Of a stretch of 64,000 nt of DNA, positions 9,639-16,967 are shown piece after piece. The DNA lies in assembly GCA_947467345.1 (NCBI GenBank), contig CANIHD010000003.1, positions 62,001-126,000 of the forward strand, written 5' to 3'. This DNA is from Alphaproteobacteria bacterium (GTDB taxonomy: Bacteria > Pseudomonadota > Alphaproteobacteria > Micropepsales > Micropepsaceae). Position 1 is the first letter of the stretch; each line of letters starts with the position of its first letter. The position numbers and the translations under genes were made by a program. Under the pieces are notes generated by a model. It searched no databases. It saw only the letters and a program-made list of their open reading frames with translations, and was not told where the DNA came from.

Positions 9639-11402
9639 TTACATGCGTTCTGGAATTTCGATGCCCAGAAGCCTCAACACCCGCTCGATCATGGCGAGGG
9701 TCAATGCAGCCATGCCTAGGCGCGCAGCGCGCAACTCCACATCGGTTTCGCGCATGATGTGATGCTCGGCGTAAAACCGGCTGAAACGCTGCGACAGCTC
9801 GAACACGTAATCGCACAGCACATTCGGCGCGCGCTTCTCCTCCGCCGCCGCTAAGGCATCGGTCAGCGCTAGAATTTGCAAAGCCAGCTGGCGTTCATGC
9901 TCGGAATGAATACGCGGCGCGGCCGCCTCGAAACCTTCTTCGTGGGCACGACGCAAGATCGATTTGATGCGCACCGCTGCATATTGCAGATAGGGGCCGG
10001 TCTTGCCCTCAAAGCGCGTGAAGCGCTCGATGTCGAAGACATAGTTCGACAAACGCGGATTGGAGAGATCGGCGAATTTTAGTGCGCCGATACCGACCGC
10101 CTTCGCGATGGCGGCGCGTTCGTCGGCCGGATATTCGGCGGCGAGGCCTTGCTCGGCGATCCGCTTCTCCGCTTCGCCCGTCATCATGGCGAGGAGATCG
10201 AAAAGCTTCATCACCCCACCTTCGCGTGTCTTGAACGGTTTGCCGTCGGCGCCGTTCATGGTGCCGAAGCCGATGAACTCAAGATGCGCGTGGCCGCCGA
10301 GGCCGGTTTTCCGCGCCGCGCGAAACACCTGCTCGAAATGCAAATGTTGGCGCTGGTCAACAACATAGAGAATGAGATCGGGATTATATTCCCGCACACG
10401 ATCGATGATCGTGGCTAGATCCGTGGTGCCGTAGAGCACTGCGCCGTCCGTCTTCAAAAGAATAAGCGGTGGGATTTCTTTCGCATCACCGTCTTCTGCG
10501 ACCGGCACGATCAGCGCGCCTTGATCCATCACGGCGAAGCGGTCGTTTTTCAGCCGTTCGATCATGTCGGGAATGAACGGATCGGCGTCGGATTCACCTT
10601 TCCACAGATCGAAATTCACGCCCAGGCTCGCATATTCGCGCTGCAGGCCTGCTTCCGAAACCTTGAAGAAATGGCGCCACAGCGCGCGATAACCGGGCCT
10701 TCCCGCTTGCAGTTCCGCAGTGGCGAGACGCGCCGCTTCCAGCCGCGCAGGATCCGCTTTGCACGCCGCAGAAGCCTGCGGATAGAGGATTTCCAAATCC
10801 TCCATAGTGACCGGCGATTGCTCGGGGTAAGGCGATAGATCAACGGACTCAAAATAGGGAAGCTTGGGCTGCCGCAATTCCAACTCGGAAATCAGCTGGC
10901 CCATTTGTAGTCCCCAATCGCCGAGATGGGCGTCGCTCACGACTTTCCAGCCATTGGCGCGATAGAGGCGCTGCAGACAATCGCCAATGATCGCCGAGCG
11001 CAAGTGGCCGACATGCATCGGCTTGGCGACATTGGGGCCGCCGAAATCGAGAACCAATTGCCGGCCTTTGCCGGTGTCCGGAAACACGCTGTCGGGCGCA
11101 TAAGCCAGCGGCGACATCGCGTTTTCGATATGCGCATCGGTGAGCTTCAGATTGATAAAGCCGGGGCCTGCGATGGCGACATCTGAGAATAGCGGCGATT
11201 CTTTAAGCCGCGCTGCGATCTTCTCTGCAATGGCGCGCGGATTTGCTTTCGCCGCCTTGGCGGCCGCCAGCGCGCCGTTGCATTGAAACTGCGCCAGATC
11301 GGGGCGGTCGGAAAACTGCACAACGCCAAATTCCGGCGCGAGATTCTCCGCCGCGAACGCAGCGGAGGCGATCGCGGTGAGATCGGAGAGAAGCGAAATC
11401 AT
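9639..11402 (-). CDS. argS: Arginyl-tRNA synthetase
   Basis: A class I synthetase of 587 residues that charges tRNA-Arg with arginine. The N-terminal Add-1 domain precedes the nucleotide-binding HIGH-type motif HVGH at residues 130-133, with GGPNVAKPMHVGHLRS around it. The C-terminal anticodon-binding domain ends in AMIERVLRLLGIEIPERM. The ATG overlaps the stop of the upstream lipoprotein gene as ATGA. About 120 bases separate its stop from the glycine riboswitch, so the gcv operon probably has its own promoter in that gap. Confidence 0.97.
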   Translation of the reverse strand: MISLLSDLTAIASAAFAAENLAPEFGVVQFSDRPDLAQFQCNGALAAAKAAKANPRAIAEKIAARLKESPLFSDVAIAGPGFINLKLTDAHIENAMSPLAYAPDSVFPDTGKGRQLVLDFGGPNVAKPMHVGHLRSAIIGDCLQRLYRANGWKVVSDAHLGDWGLQMGQLISELELRQPKLPYFESVDLSPYPEQSPVTMEDLEILYPQASAACKADPARLEAARLATAELQAGRPGYRALWRHFFKVSEAGLQREYASLGVNFDLWKGESDADPFIPDMIERLKNDRFAVMDQGALIVPVAEDGDAKEIPPLILLKTDGAVLYGTTDLATIIDRVREYNPDLILYVVDQRQHLHFEQVFRAARKTGLGGHAHLEFIGFGTMNGADGKPFKTREGGVMKLFDLLAMMTGEAEKRIAEQGLAAEYPADERAAIAKAVGIGALKFADLSNPRLSNYVFDIERFTRFEGKTGPYLQYAAVRIKSILRRAHEEGFEAAAPRIHSEHERQLALQILALTDALAAAEEKRAPNVLCDYVFELSQRFSRFYAEHHIMRETDVELRAARLGMAALTLAMIERVLRLLGIEIPERM

Positions 11403-11920
11403 GGCGTGGAAAGGACCGGAAGCACGCGCGGGGTCTGGTTGTAGGCAAGCTCCGCCGGCGTCAATTGAAACCCGGTGAGAATTTGAAATTGGTGGGGACG
11501 TGCTTCGCCCGGCAGGTTGATGGTGGTGCCGCTGATGAATTCCATGACCACGCCGCCTTGCGGGCTAAGCATGCGTTCGAAATTGCGCTTGGAAATCATG
11601 CGGCCGGCCGCATCTATGACGGCCACGAAATATTCGATCCGTTGCGGACCTGCATTGGCACCGGCAGGACCCGGCGCCAGCGCGATGGGGAATTCTATAT
11701 TCGACGTAACGGTGGTGTTTCCGTCCTTCCAGTCGCAGCTCACACGCGGCTGCGCCATGTTCGCCGTCAGGATGACATTGCGGGGGGCGCCCGGCGCCAT
11801 TTTGGTTACCGAGGAGGCCTGGGCCAGCACGGCGCCTGTGGGGCAAAGCACAACCAAATTAATCGGGGTATTGCAGCCCATAAGGGGCAGAGCCAGGGCA
11901 AGAAAACACAGACGGCGCAT
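11399..11920 (-). CDS. Putative lipoprotein of unknown function
   Basis: The start is taken at the ATG at 11920, because a GGAAG ribosome-binding site sits just upstream of it; this gives 173 residues. The N-terminus MRRLCFLALALPLMGC ends in a lipobox (LMGC), so the mature protein is probably lipidated at Cys16 and held in a membrane facing the periplasm. The rest contains predicted beta-rich segments and no motif I recognise. Its stop overlaps the argS start (ATGA). In some alphaproteobacteria argS is followed by an SPOR protein; this protein does not resemble one. Confidence 0.8.
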   Translation of the reverse strand: MRRLCFLALALPLMGCNTPINLVVLCPTGAVLAQASSVTKMAPGAPRNVILTANMAQPRVSCDWKDGNTTVTSNIEFPIALAPGPAGANAGPQRIEYFVAVIDAAGRMISKRNFERMLSPQGGVVMEFISGTTINLPGEARPHQFQILTGFQLTPAELAYNQTPRVLPVLSTP

Positions 11921-12084
11921 GAAAAAATCTTCCACTCAGAGCGGCCGGCTCTTAAGGTTCCGGCGCGGCAACTTGACTTTTGCTGCGCCGCCCTCGACTT
12001 GTCCAGACCGAGCGTCCGACACAGCGTCCAAGACCGGGCGCGAATGTAACCAAGCGAAGGGCTAAAGGAAAGCCGCGTGCTTCC

Positions 12085-13050
12085 ATGGGCATAGACGAGA
12101 ATTTCGCCTCCAAGCCGTTGATGACGCTGCTGCTGGCGGCGCCGCGCGGATTTTGCGCCGGGGTTGACCGAGCCATCCGCATTGTCGAGCTGGCCTTGGA
12201 GAAATATGGCCGGCCGGTCTATGTCCGCCATGAGATCGTCCATAATCAGGCTGTGGTGCGGCGCCTGCAAAGCATCGGGGCCGTTTTCATCGATGAGCTG
12301 GACGAAGCGCCTCCGGATTCGCACGTCATCTTCTCGGCGCATGGCGTACCGAAATCGGTGCCGCGCGAAGCCGAGCGCCGCAAGCTGATCTATCTCGACG
12401 CCACCTGCCCCCTGGTTTCCAAGGTGCATGTCGAAGCCGAGCGGCATTTCGCGACAGGGCATCGCGTGATCCTTATCGGCCATCAAGGCCATCCTGAAGT
12501 CATCGGCACGATGGGGCAATTGCCCGAGGGCACGGTCGTGCTGGTTGAGACGTTGGGGGATGTTGAAAACCTCGCGTTCCCGATGGGAGAGAAACTCGCT
12601 TACATCACTCAGACGACGCTTTCGGTTGACGACACGGCGGAGATCGTCACGGCGCTGAAACGGCGCTTTCCAAATATTGCCGGGCCGCGCCAAGAAGATA
12701 TTTGCTACGCCACCACCAATCGTCAGGAAGCGGTCAAAGCCATCGCCCCACGCAGCGAGGCGGTGTTTGTGATCGGGTCTGCCAATTCCTCGAATTCGCA
12801 GCGGCTGGTTGAAGTGGCACGCAAGGCGGGCATTGCCCGCGCATTCCTTATCGATGACGCCAGCGGTATCGATTGGTCATTGCTTTCGGATGTGAAAACG
12901 GTTGGCCTCTCGGCTGGCGCGTCGGCACCCGATGCGCTGGTGGCCGAAGTGATCGCCGCGTTTCGCGCGCGCTATCAATTGACGGTCGAAGAAATCACGG
13001 TCACCCGCGAAGATGTCGAATTCAAACTGCCGCGCGCGCTGGTGGGTTAG
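12085..13050 (+). CDS. ispH: 4-hydroxy-3-methylbut-2-enyl diphosphate reductase
   Basis: The last enzyme of the MEP isoprenoid pathway, 321 residues from the ATG at 12085. The frame is open further upstream to 11980, but conserved sequence starts only at [17 protein letters not shown]. The three iron-sulfur cysteines are seen in GFCAGV (Cys24), ATCPLV and [21 protein letters not shown] carries the family histidine and glutamate. A weak AAAGGA lies upstream of the start. The gene leads a plus-strand group ispH-thrB-rnhA, with 8 bases to thrB. Confidence 0.95.
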   Translation: MGIDENFASKPLMTLLLAAPRGFCAGVDRAIRIVELALEKYGRPVYVRHEIVHNQAVVRRLQSIGAVFIDELDEAPPDSHVIFSAHGVPKSVPREAERRKLIYLDATCPLVSKVHVEAERHFATGHRVILIGHQGHPEVIGTMGQLPEGTVVLVETLGDVENLAFPMGEKLAYITQTTLSVDDTAEIVTALKRRFPNIAGPRQEDICYATTNRQEAVKAIAPRSEAVFVIGSANSSNSQRLVEVARKAGIARAFLIDDASGIDWSLLSDVKTVGLSAGASAPDALVAEVIAAFRARYQLTVEEITVTREDVEFKLPRALVG

Positions 13051-13058
13051 AGCAGGTC

Positions 13059-14018
13059 ATGGCGGTTTACACCGACGTCTCGTTCGAAGATCTGGAAGAG
13101 TTTCTGGAGGCCTATGACATCGGCGGAGCGCAGGTGTTCAAAGGCATCGCCGAGGGCGTATCAAACTCGAATTATTATCTCGAGACCGACAAGGGGCGTT
13201 TCATCCTGACGCTCTATGAAAAGCGCATCGACACCGAGGAATTGCCGTTTTTCTTAGGCTTGATGGAACATCTCGCGGCGGCAGGCCTGCCCTGCCCCAC
13301 GCCAGTTCGCATGCGCGCGCAAAGCTCATCGGGTCCGCTCAACGGCAGGATCGCTGCGATCCTCACCTTTCTGGAAGGCATTTCGCTGCATCGCCCCACG
13401 GCCGAGCATTGCCATGTTGCGGGCCGCGCGTTGGCCGAGCTGCATCGCACGGGCGCCGATTTTTCTGGCCGCCGCGACAACACGCTTGGCCTTGAGGGAT
13501 GGAAGTCGCTTGCCACCGATTGCAACGCGCATGCCGACGGTGTCGCGGTAGGCCTGCAACAATTGATCGCCTCAGAGCTGACATTCCTGGAAGGCAAATG
13601 GCCCAAGGAACTGCCGCGCGGAATCATCCATGCCGATTTCTTTCCGGACAATGTGTTGTTCCTGGACAAAAAAGTTTCCGGCATCATCGATTTCTATTTC
13701 GCGTGCTACGACGCGCTGGCTTATGACCTCGCCGTCACCTTGAACGCTTGGTGTTTCGAACAAGATGGCGGCTTCAACGTGACCAAATCCAAGGCGATGC
13801 TGGCCGGCTATCAAAGCGTGCGCCGCCTGACGCCAGCCGAATGCGCGGCACTTCCCATTCTTTCGCGCGGCGCAGCACTCAGATTTCTACTGACTCGTCT
13901 TTATGACTGGGTGAACAAAAGTCCCGACGCCCTTGTTCGGCCCAAGGATCCCCGTCAATTCGAAAAGCGCCTGCGGTTCCATCGCAATGTGCGCAATCCC
14001 GAGGAATACGGCCTTTGA
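13059..14018 (+). CDS. thrB: Homoserine kinase, APH-fold type
   Basis: The product has 319 residues from the ATG at 13059 ([20 protein letters not shown]). It belongs to the aminoglycoside-phosphotransferase-like ThrB type II, with the catalytic [14 protein letters not shown] motif and the metal-binding [11 protein letters not shown] motif. It phosphorylates homoserine for threonine synthesis; thrC lies about 8 kb away on the other strand. The frame reads open into ispH upstream, but that part has no family similarity. Its TGA stop overlaps the TTG start of rnhA. Confidence 0.95.
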   Translation: MAVYTDVSFEDLEEFLEAYDIGGAQVFKGIAEGVSNSNYYLETDKGRFILTLYEKRIDTEELPFFLGLMEHLAAAGLPCPTPVRMRAQSSSGPLNGRIAAILTFLEGISLHRPTAEHCHVAGRALAELHRTGADFSGRRDNTLGLEGWKSLATDCNAHADGVAVGLQQLIASELTFLEGKWPKELPRGIIHADFFPDNVLFLDKKVSGIIDFYFACYDALAYDLAVTLNAWCFEQDGGFNVTKSKAMLAGYQSVRRLTPAECAALPILSRGAALRFLLTRLYDWVNKSPDALVRPKDPRQFEKRLRFHRNVRNPEEYGL

Positions 14019-14464
14019 CGGAATCCAAAGAGAAGAACGGCGTCGAGATTTTCACCGACGGCGCCTGCAGCGGCAATCCGGGCCCGGGCGGCTGGGGCGC
14101 GATCCTCCGCTTCGGCGGCACCGAAAAAGAACTGTCCGGCGGTGAACGCGAGACCACGAACAACCGCATGGAAATGATGGCGGTTATAAGTGGCCTGGAA
14201 GCACTGACGCGCCCCAGCGCAGTGACCGTCTATACCGACAGCCGCTATGTCATGGACGGCCTCACCAAATGGCTACCGAAATGGAAGGCCAATGGCTGGA
14301 AAACAGCGGACAAAAAACCCGTGAAAAATGAAGATCTATGGCGCCGGCTCGATGAAGCTTGCCAACGCCATCAAGTGGCGTGGCGCTGGGTGGCGGGCCA
14401 TTCCGGCCATGTCGAAAATGAACGCGCCGATGTACTGGCGCGTTCGGCAATTCCCCGCCGTTAG
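14015..14464 (+). CDS. rnhA: Ribonuclease HI
   Basis: The product has 149 residues and degrades RNA in RNA-DNA hybrids. All four carboxylates of the active site are present: Asp in [11 protein letters not shown], Glu in NNRMEMMAV, Asp in [11 protein letters not shown] and Asp in NERADVLA. The start is a TTG at 14015 that overlaps the thrB stop as TTGA, so translation is probably coupled. The thrB-rnhA pairing is common in alphaproteobacteria. Confidence 0.95.
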   Translation: MTESKEKNGVEIFTDGACSGNPGPGGWGAILRFGGTEKELSGGERETTNNRMEMMAVISGLEALTRPSAVTVYTDSRYVMDGLTKWLPKWKANGWKTADKKPVKNEDLWRRLDEACQRHQVAWRWVAGHSGHVENERADVLARSAIPRR

Positions 14465-14473
14465 ACGCGCGGC

Positions 14474-14513
14474 AAAAAGAAACGCCTCCTCCCCTATCCG
14501 GAGAGAAGGCGTT
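14474..14513 (-). terminator. Terminator of the peroxiredoxin gene
   Basis: On the minus strand, AACGCCTTCTCTCC pairs with GGGGAGGAGGCGTT with two mismatches, and TTTCTTTTTG follows. It lies 17 bases after the stop of the peroxiredoxin gene and just past the convergent rnhA end. No T-run is present in the plus direction. Confidence 0.75.
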
Positions 14514-14529
14514 CCGCAGTAATTTCAAA

Positions 14530-15009
14530 TCAGAGCTGGCCGAGAAGCGTATCGCCGCTCGAGGCGCCGTAGCCGCCCGGCTCTTCCAAATTGAGCTGCT
14601 TGATCACGCCGTCATCGACTAGCATTGAATAACGCCGGCTGCGCTTACCCATGCCGTTTTTTCTCATGTCGACTTCAGCGCCAATCGCGCGCGCGAAATC
14701 GCCATTACCGTCCGAGAGCATCTGCACTTTGCCGTTCGAGCCGGCTTGTGTGCCCCAAGCGCGCATGACCGCCGGATCGTTCACGGAAATACAGGCGATG
14801 ACATCGATGCCCTTCTTCTTCAGGGCATCGGCATTGTTGACGAAGCTCGGCAGATGTTTGGCAGAGCATGTCGATGTGAACGCGCCCGGCACGGCAAATA
14901 ACGCCACGCGCTTGCCCTTGAAAAACTCTTCCGCCGATATTTCGGGAGCGGCGTCTTCCTTCACTTCGCGAAAGCTCGCTGCTGGCACTTTGTCTCCGGC
15001 TTTGATCAT
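14530..15009 (-). CDS. Peroxiredoxin, Prx5/redoxin type
   Basis: The product has 159 residues, the usual length of the Prx5 family. The peroxidatic cysteine is Cys48 in VPGAFTSTCSAKH. It reduces hydrogen and organic peroxides, normally with glutathione or glutaredoxin as donor; gshA is elsewhere in this window. No other cysteine of a classic 2-Cys enzyme is evident, so it is probably a 1-Cys type. It has its own terminator, and a 9-base inverted repeat lies upstream between it and the divergent yqgE gene. Confidence 0.92.
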   Translation of the reverse strand: MIKAGDKVPAASFREVKEDAAPEISAEEFFKGKRVALFAVPGAFTSTCSAKHLPSFVNNADALKKKGIDVIACISVNDPAVMRAWGTQAGSNGKVQMLSDGNGDFARAIGAEVDMRKNGMGKRSRRYSMLVDDGVIKQLNLEEPGGYGASSGDTLLGQL

Positions 15010-15047
15010 TGGCTTCCTCTATCTTTTCTTCGCTGTGTTCCCGCGCA

Positions 15048-15076
15048 CCGGGTTGTACACGAGGGTAACAACCCGG
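15048..15076. promoter_or_regulatory. Inverted repeat between the peroxiredoxin and yqgE genes
   Basis: CCGGGTTGT (15048-15056) and ACAACCCGG (15068-15076) form a perfect 9-base inverted repeat with an 11-base spacer. It stands 39 bases upstream of the peroxiredoxin start and 69 bases upstream of the divergent gene. No T-run follows on either strand, so an operator or a leader hairpin is more likely than a terminator. Nothing identifies the regulator. Confidence 0.45.
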
Positions 15077-15144
15077 GAAAAGGGGGCACGAGACTGGGCC
15101 TTTCCGGTTTGCGAAAAGCCCCGCTGCATGTCTAACTAGACGCC

Positions 15145-15738
15145 ATGGGCTCGTTCAAAGACAACCGGGTCAACGAAGGCGAGAGCTTCCTTGAAGGCAA
15201 GCTTCTGATCGCGCTTCCCGGCATGGGCGATGAGCGTTTTGCCCAAACCGTGATCTATATGTGCGCACATTCGGCCAAAGGCGCGATGGGCATTTTCATC
15301 AATAAGCCGATCCCCGGCCTGTCATTTCTTGATTTGATGAAGCAATTGGAAATTCAAACGGCATCCAACATGCCGAATTTTCCGGTTCTCTATGGCGGGC
15401 CGGTCGAGACAGGCCGCGGATTCGTTCTGCATAGCGAAGATTACGAGAGCGCCGATTCCACCCTGCCGGTGTCCGAAGATATTTCGCTCACCGCGACGCT
15501 GGATGTGTTGCGGGCGGTCGCTGAGGGACGGGGACCAAAGCGGGCTTTATTCGCCCTCGGCTACGCCGGCTGGGGCCCCGGACAGGTGGAAACCGAATTC
15601 CGCGCCAATGGATGGCTCCACTGCGAAGCCGATGCCAATCTGATTTTCGCCGCCGACCCCATGGTCAAGTGGCGCGGCGCATTGGCGCGGCTCGGAATCG
15701 ATCCGATCGGTCTTTCTGCCAGCGTCGGAAGTGCGTGA
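15145..15738 (+). CDS. YqgE/AlgH family protein (UPF0301)
   Basis: The 197-residue product is at family length. Recognised by SFLEGKLLIALPGMGDERFAQ, GIFINKPI, YGGPVETGRGFVLHS and GYAGWGPGQVETE, the conserved blocks of the AlgH (DUF179) family. The biochemical role is not settled; AlgH was linked to alginate regulation in Pseudomonas. It is transcribed alone, and its end lies 10 bases from the convergent CBS gene. Confidence 0.93.
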   Translation: MGSFKDNRVNEGESFLEGKLLIALPGMGDERFAQTVIYMCAHSAKGAMGIFINKPIPGLSFLDLMKQLEIQTASNMPNFPVLYGGPVETGRGFVLHSEDYESADSTLPVSEDISLTATLDVLRAVAEGRGPKRALFALGYAGWGPGQVETEFRANGWLHCEADANLIFAADPMVKWRGALARLGIDPIGLSASVGSA

Positions 15739-15748
15739 CAGGCGCGCT

Positions 15749-16186
15749 TTATGGCGCGCCCATCACCACATATTCCCGCAAGGTCTGCGTTTCGATCTCA
15801 GCATCGGCGATACGGCTCTTCACGACGTCGCCGATAGAGACGAGTCCGAGCAAACGTTCGTCGTCAAACACAGGCAGATGACGGAAGCGTCCACGCGTCA
15901 TGGTCTCCATGACATCCTCAATCGAATCCGATTCGGCGCACGCGACAACTTCGCGTGTCATATAAGCGCGCGCTTCGCGCTGCAACGCTGCCGAACCGTC
16001 ATTCGCCAGAGCACGCACGATATCGCGCTCGGAAAGAATGCCGATCACACCGCCGGCGGAACCGATGACGAGCACAGCACCTATTCTGCGTTCGCTTAAA
16101 ACTTTGACGACGTCCGAAATCGACATGTCGTCTGTGACGCTTACGACGTCACGGCCTTTCTCGCGCAAGATATGAGACACAAGCAT
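15749..16186 (-). CDS. CBS-domain pair protein
   Basis: The product has 145 residues and consists of little more than two CBS repeats, about residues 10-65 and 78-135 (GVIGILSERDIVRAL and RLLGLVSIGDVVKSRI). A stand-alone Bateman module normally binds an adenine nucleotide or similar ligand and acts as a sensor; the partner is not evident. A near-perfect Shine-Dalgarno (AAAAGGAGG, 16194-16202 on the minus strand) lies 7 bases before the ATG. Upstream come a structured leader and a well-formed promoter, so it is probably expressed on its own. Confidence 0.93.
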   Translation of the reverse strand: MLVSHILREKGRDVVSVTDDMSISDVVKVLSERRIGAVLVIGSAGGVIGILSERDIVRALANDGSAALQREARAYMTREVVACAESDSIEDVMETMTRGRFRHLPVFDDERLLGLVSIGDVVKSRIADAEIETQTLREYVVMGAP

Positions 16187-16202
16187 GGGATTGCCTCCTT
16201 TT

Positions 16203-16288
16203 CAGGGGACGGTCTCAATCCCACGCCGCAGTTCTGTTGCCGCAACTCGCGTGGGCCGGGTTGCAACCGGGACCGACCCCAACATCCT
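16203..16288 (-). promoter_or_regulatory. Structured 5' leader of the CBS gene
   Basis: Between the predicted transcription start and the ribosome-binding site the minus strand folds well. CCCACGC and GCGTGGG pair (16249-16255 with 16220-16226) around inner pairing, and the 10-base palindrome GGTTGCAACC (16259-16268) stands ahead of them. It could be a regulatory leader; it does not match a riboswitch class that I recognise. Confidence 0.4.
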
Positions 16289-16294
16289 ACGCAA

Positions 16295-16323
16295 ATTATC
16301 CGCCTCGGAATTCATCAGCACAA
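16295..16323 (-). promoter_or_regulatory. Sigma-70-type promoter of the CBS gene
   Basis: On the minus strand TTGTGC (-35) and GATAAT (-10) are separated by exactly 17 bases. Transcription would start near 16288, about 100 bases before the CBS gene ATG. Both boxes are close to consensus for housekeeping sigma. Confidence 0.55.
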
Positions 16324-16488
16324 GTCACGTTTAAGAATTCAACAAACAGCGGAGAAAGAAATCGCTTGGCTCCGCAACCAATTTTCGCAGCGCCGCAATC
16401 GAACTTCGTTCAATAAACGCAATGCAATTACGCTATGCGCGCATGAAACTGCGTTGCAGCGCGAATATTCATTTTGAAATGGGATGTA

Positions 16489-16517
16489 TTGACACCCCGG
16501 GTGATTGGGAAAATGAT
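16489..16517 (+). promoter_or_regulatory. Possible plus-strand promoter in the gene-free stretch
   Basis: A perfect TTGACA at 16489-16494 is followed, after 17 bases, by AATGAT, which is a weak -10. If real, transcription would begin near 16524 and run to the terminator at 16803. Confidence 0.35.
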
Positions 16518-16698
16518 TTGATGGTCGCTTGAGGTGATCGCTTATGTGTTTTGATGTTGTCGTCGCGTTCGAATCTTTCGGATTGTCGGAAGGTCCGGGT
16601 ACTGATGGTGACCAGACCCGTTGCGCGGCAGGAGCAACGCGGACACGAAGCGAAGAGCGCTCGCGGCATACGTAACGTAAACCGAAAGGAGGCTCCGT

Positions 16699-16776
16699 AT
16701 GGAGAGTACGCCACCTAGTATAGACCATGGACTCCGCTCGCGAGCGGGGTCAGGCGAGGCCAAAACTGGATCGTGA
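16699..16776 (+). CDS. Possible 25-residue leader peptide or small protein
   Basis: The ATG at 16699 lies 6 bases after AAAGGAGG (16685-16692), among the best Shine-Dalgarno sites in the window. The ORF encodes MESTPPSIDHGLRS and then RAGSGEAKTGS, and stops at TGA inside the left arm of the terminator stem. The peptide is hydrophilic with no membrane segment. CTCC-GTAT-GGAG around the ATG could fold into a small hairpin and mask the start. The function is unknown, and it may be an attenuation-type leader or a chance ORF. Confidence 0.3.
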   Translation: MESTPPSIDHGLRSRAGSGEAKTGS

Positions 16777-16803
16777 CTTACGTAAGTTCGATCGCGATTT
16801 TTT
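16769..16803 (+). terminator. Rho-independent terminator in the gene-free stretch
   Basis: GATCGTGACTTA pairs with TAAGTTCGATC with one small irregularity, and a run of six T (16798-16803) follows after GCGA. It directly overlaps the end of the 25-codon ORF. Confidence 0.55.
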
Positions 16804-16805
16804 CT

Positions 16806-16940
16806 GCGGCCGACAATTGAATCAGACCAGCGGACAAGAAACGCACATGCGTTCTTACCGCACCAAAGCCCGACTTGGTTGGGCAAGAGCAATGCTCTGA
16901 AACCTTGTCCACGCAATGCGTCGGCGGGGTTTCTATTTTG
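16806..16940 (+). ncRNA. Candidate structured RNA: four adjoining hairpins
   Basis: Four stem-loops follow each other almost without spacing: 16830-16861 (GCGG/CCGC plus an AAGAaACGCA/TGCGTTCTT stem), 16868-16884 (GCCCGAC/GTTGGGC, loop TTG), 16886-16898 (AGAGC/GCTCT) and 16899-16933 (GAAACC/GGTTTC with an inner ACGC/GCGT). The last is followed by TTTCTATTTTG, so the plus strand is the likely sense. No coding frame explains this. It is not a tRNA, and I could not match it to 6S, SRP or tmRNA consensus features. Confidence 0.4.
16899..16940 (+). terminator. Terminator-like final hairpin of the candidate RNA
   Basis: GAAACCTTGTC pairs with GGCGGGGTTTC using several G-T wobbles, an inner ACGC/GCGT stem closes the loop, and TTTCTATTTTG follows. 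It also lies just beyond the 3' end of the convergent GGDEF/EAL gene, but has no T-run in that direction. Confidence 0.45.
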
Positions 16941-16967
16941 TGTTCAGCGATATCAAAAGCAGCGAGC

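Larger units (their letters stand above)
16524..16804 (+). ncRNA. Candidate small transcription unit, dual-function RNA or short mRNA
   Basis: The boundaries are a possible promoter at 16489-16517 and a terminator ending at 16803, giving about 280 nucleotides. Within it CGTTGC and GCAACG pair (about 16619-16639), and GACTCCGCTC/GAGCGGGGTC forms a long near-perfect stem (16730-16751). A 25-codon ORF with a strong ribosome-binding site lies in the last third. I do not recognise an Rfam family. The second hairpin falls inside the ORF, so either the peptide or the RNA may be the functional product. Confidence 0.3.
16187..16967. other. 781-base gene-free stretch, rich in signals
   Basis: This is the longest stretch without an obvious gene. 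From left to right it holds the structured leader and promoter of the CBS gene (16203-16323), about 165 bases in which I see nothing clear (16324-16488), a possible plus-strand promoter (16489), a structured segment with a 25-codon ORF ending at a terminator (16803), and four adjoining hairpins ending in a second terminator-like stem (16940). Longer open frames across it have no protein-like composition. Confidence 0.7.

Noticed and set aside
16567-16585. tRNA-like GTTCGAATC sequence
   Set aside because: No acceptor stem, anticodon arm or CCA-compatible end can be folded around it.
16542-16916. 124-codon minus-strand frame in the gene-free stretch
   Set aside because: No ribosome-binding site, no protein-like hydrophobic pattern, and it crosses strong hairpins. 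The overlapping 16339-16728 frame fails for the same reasons.
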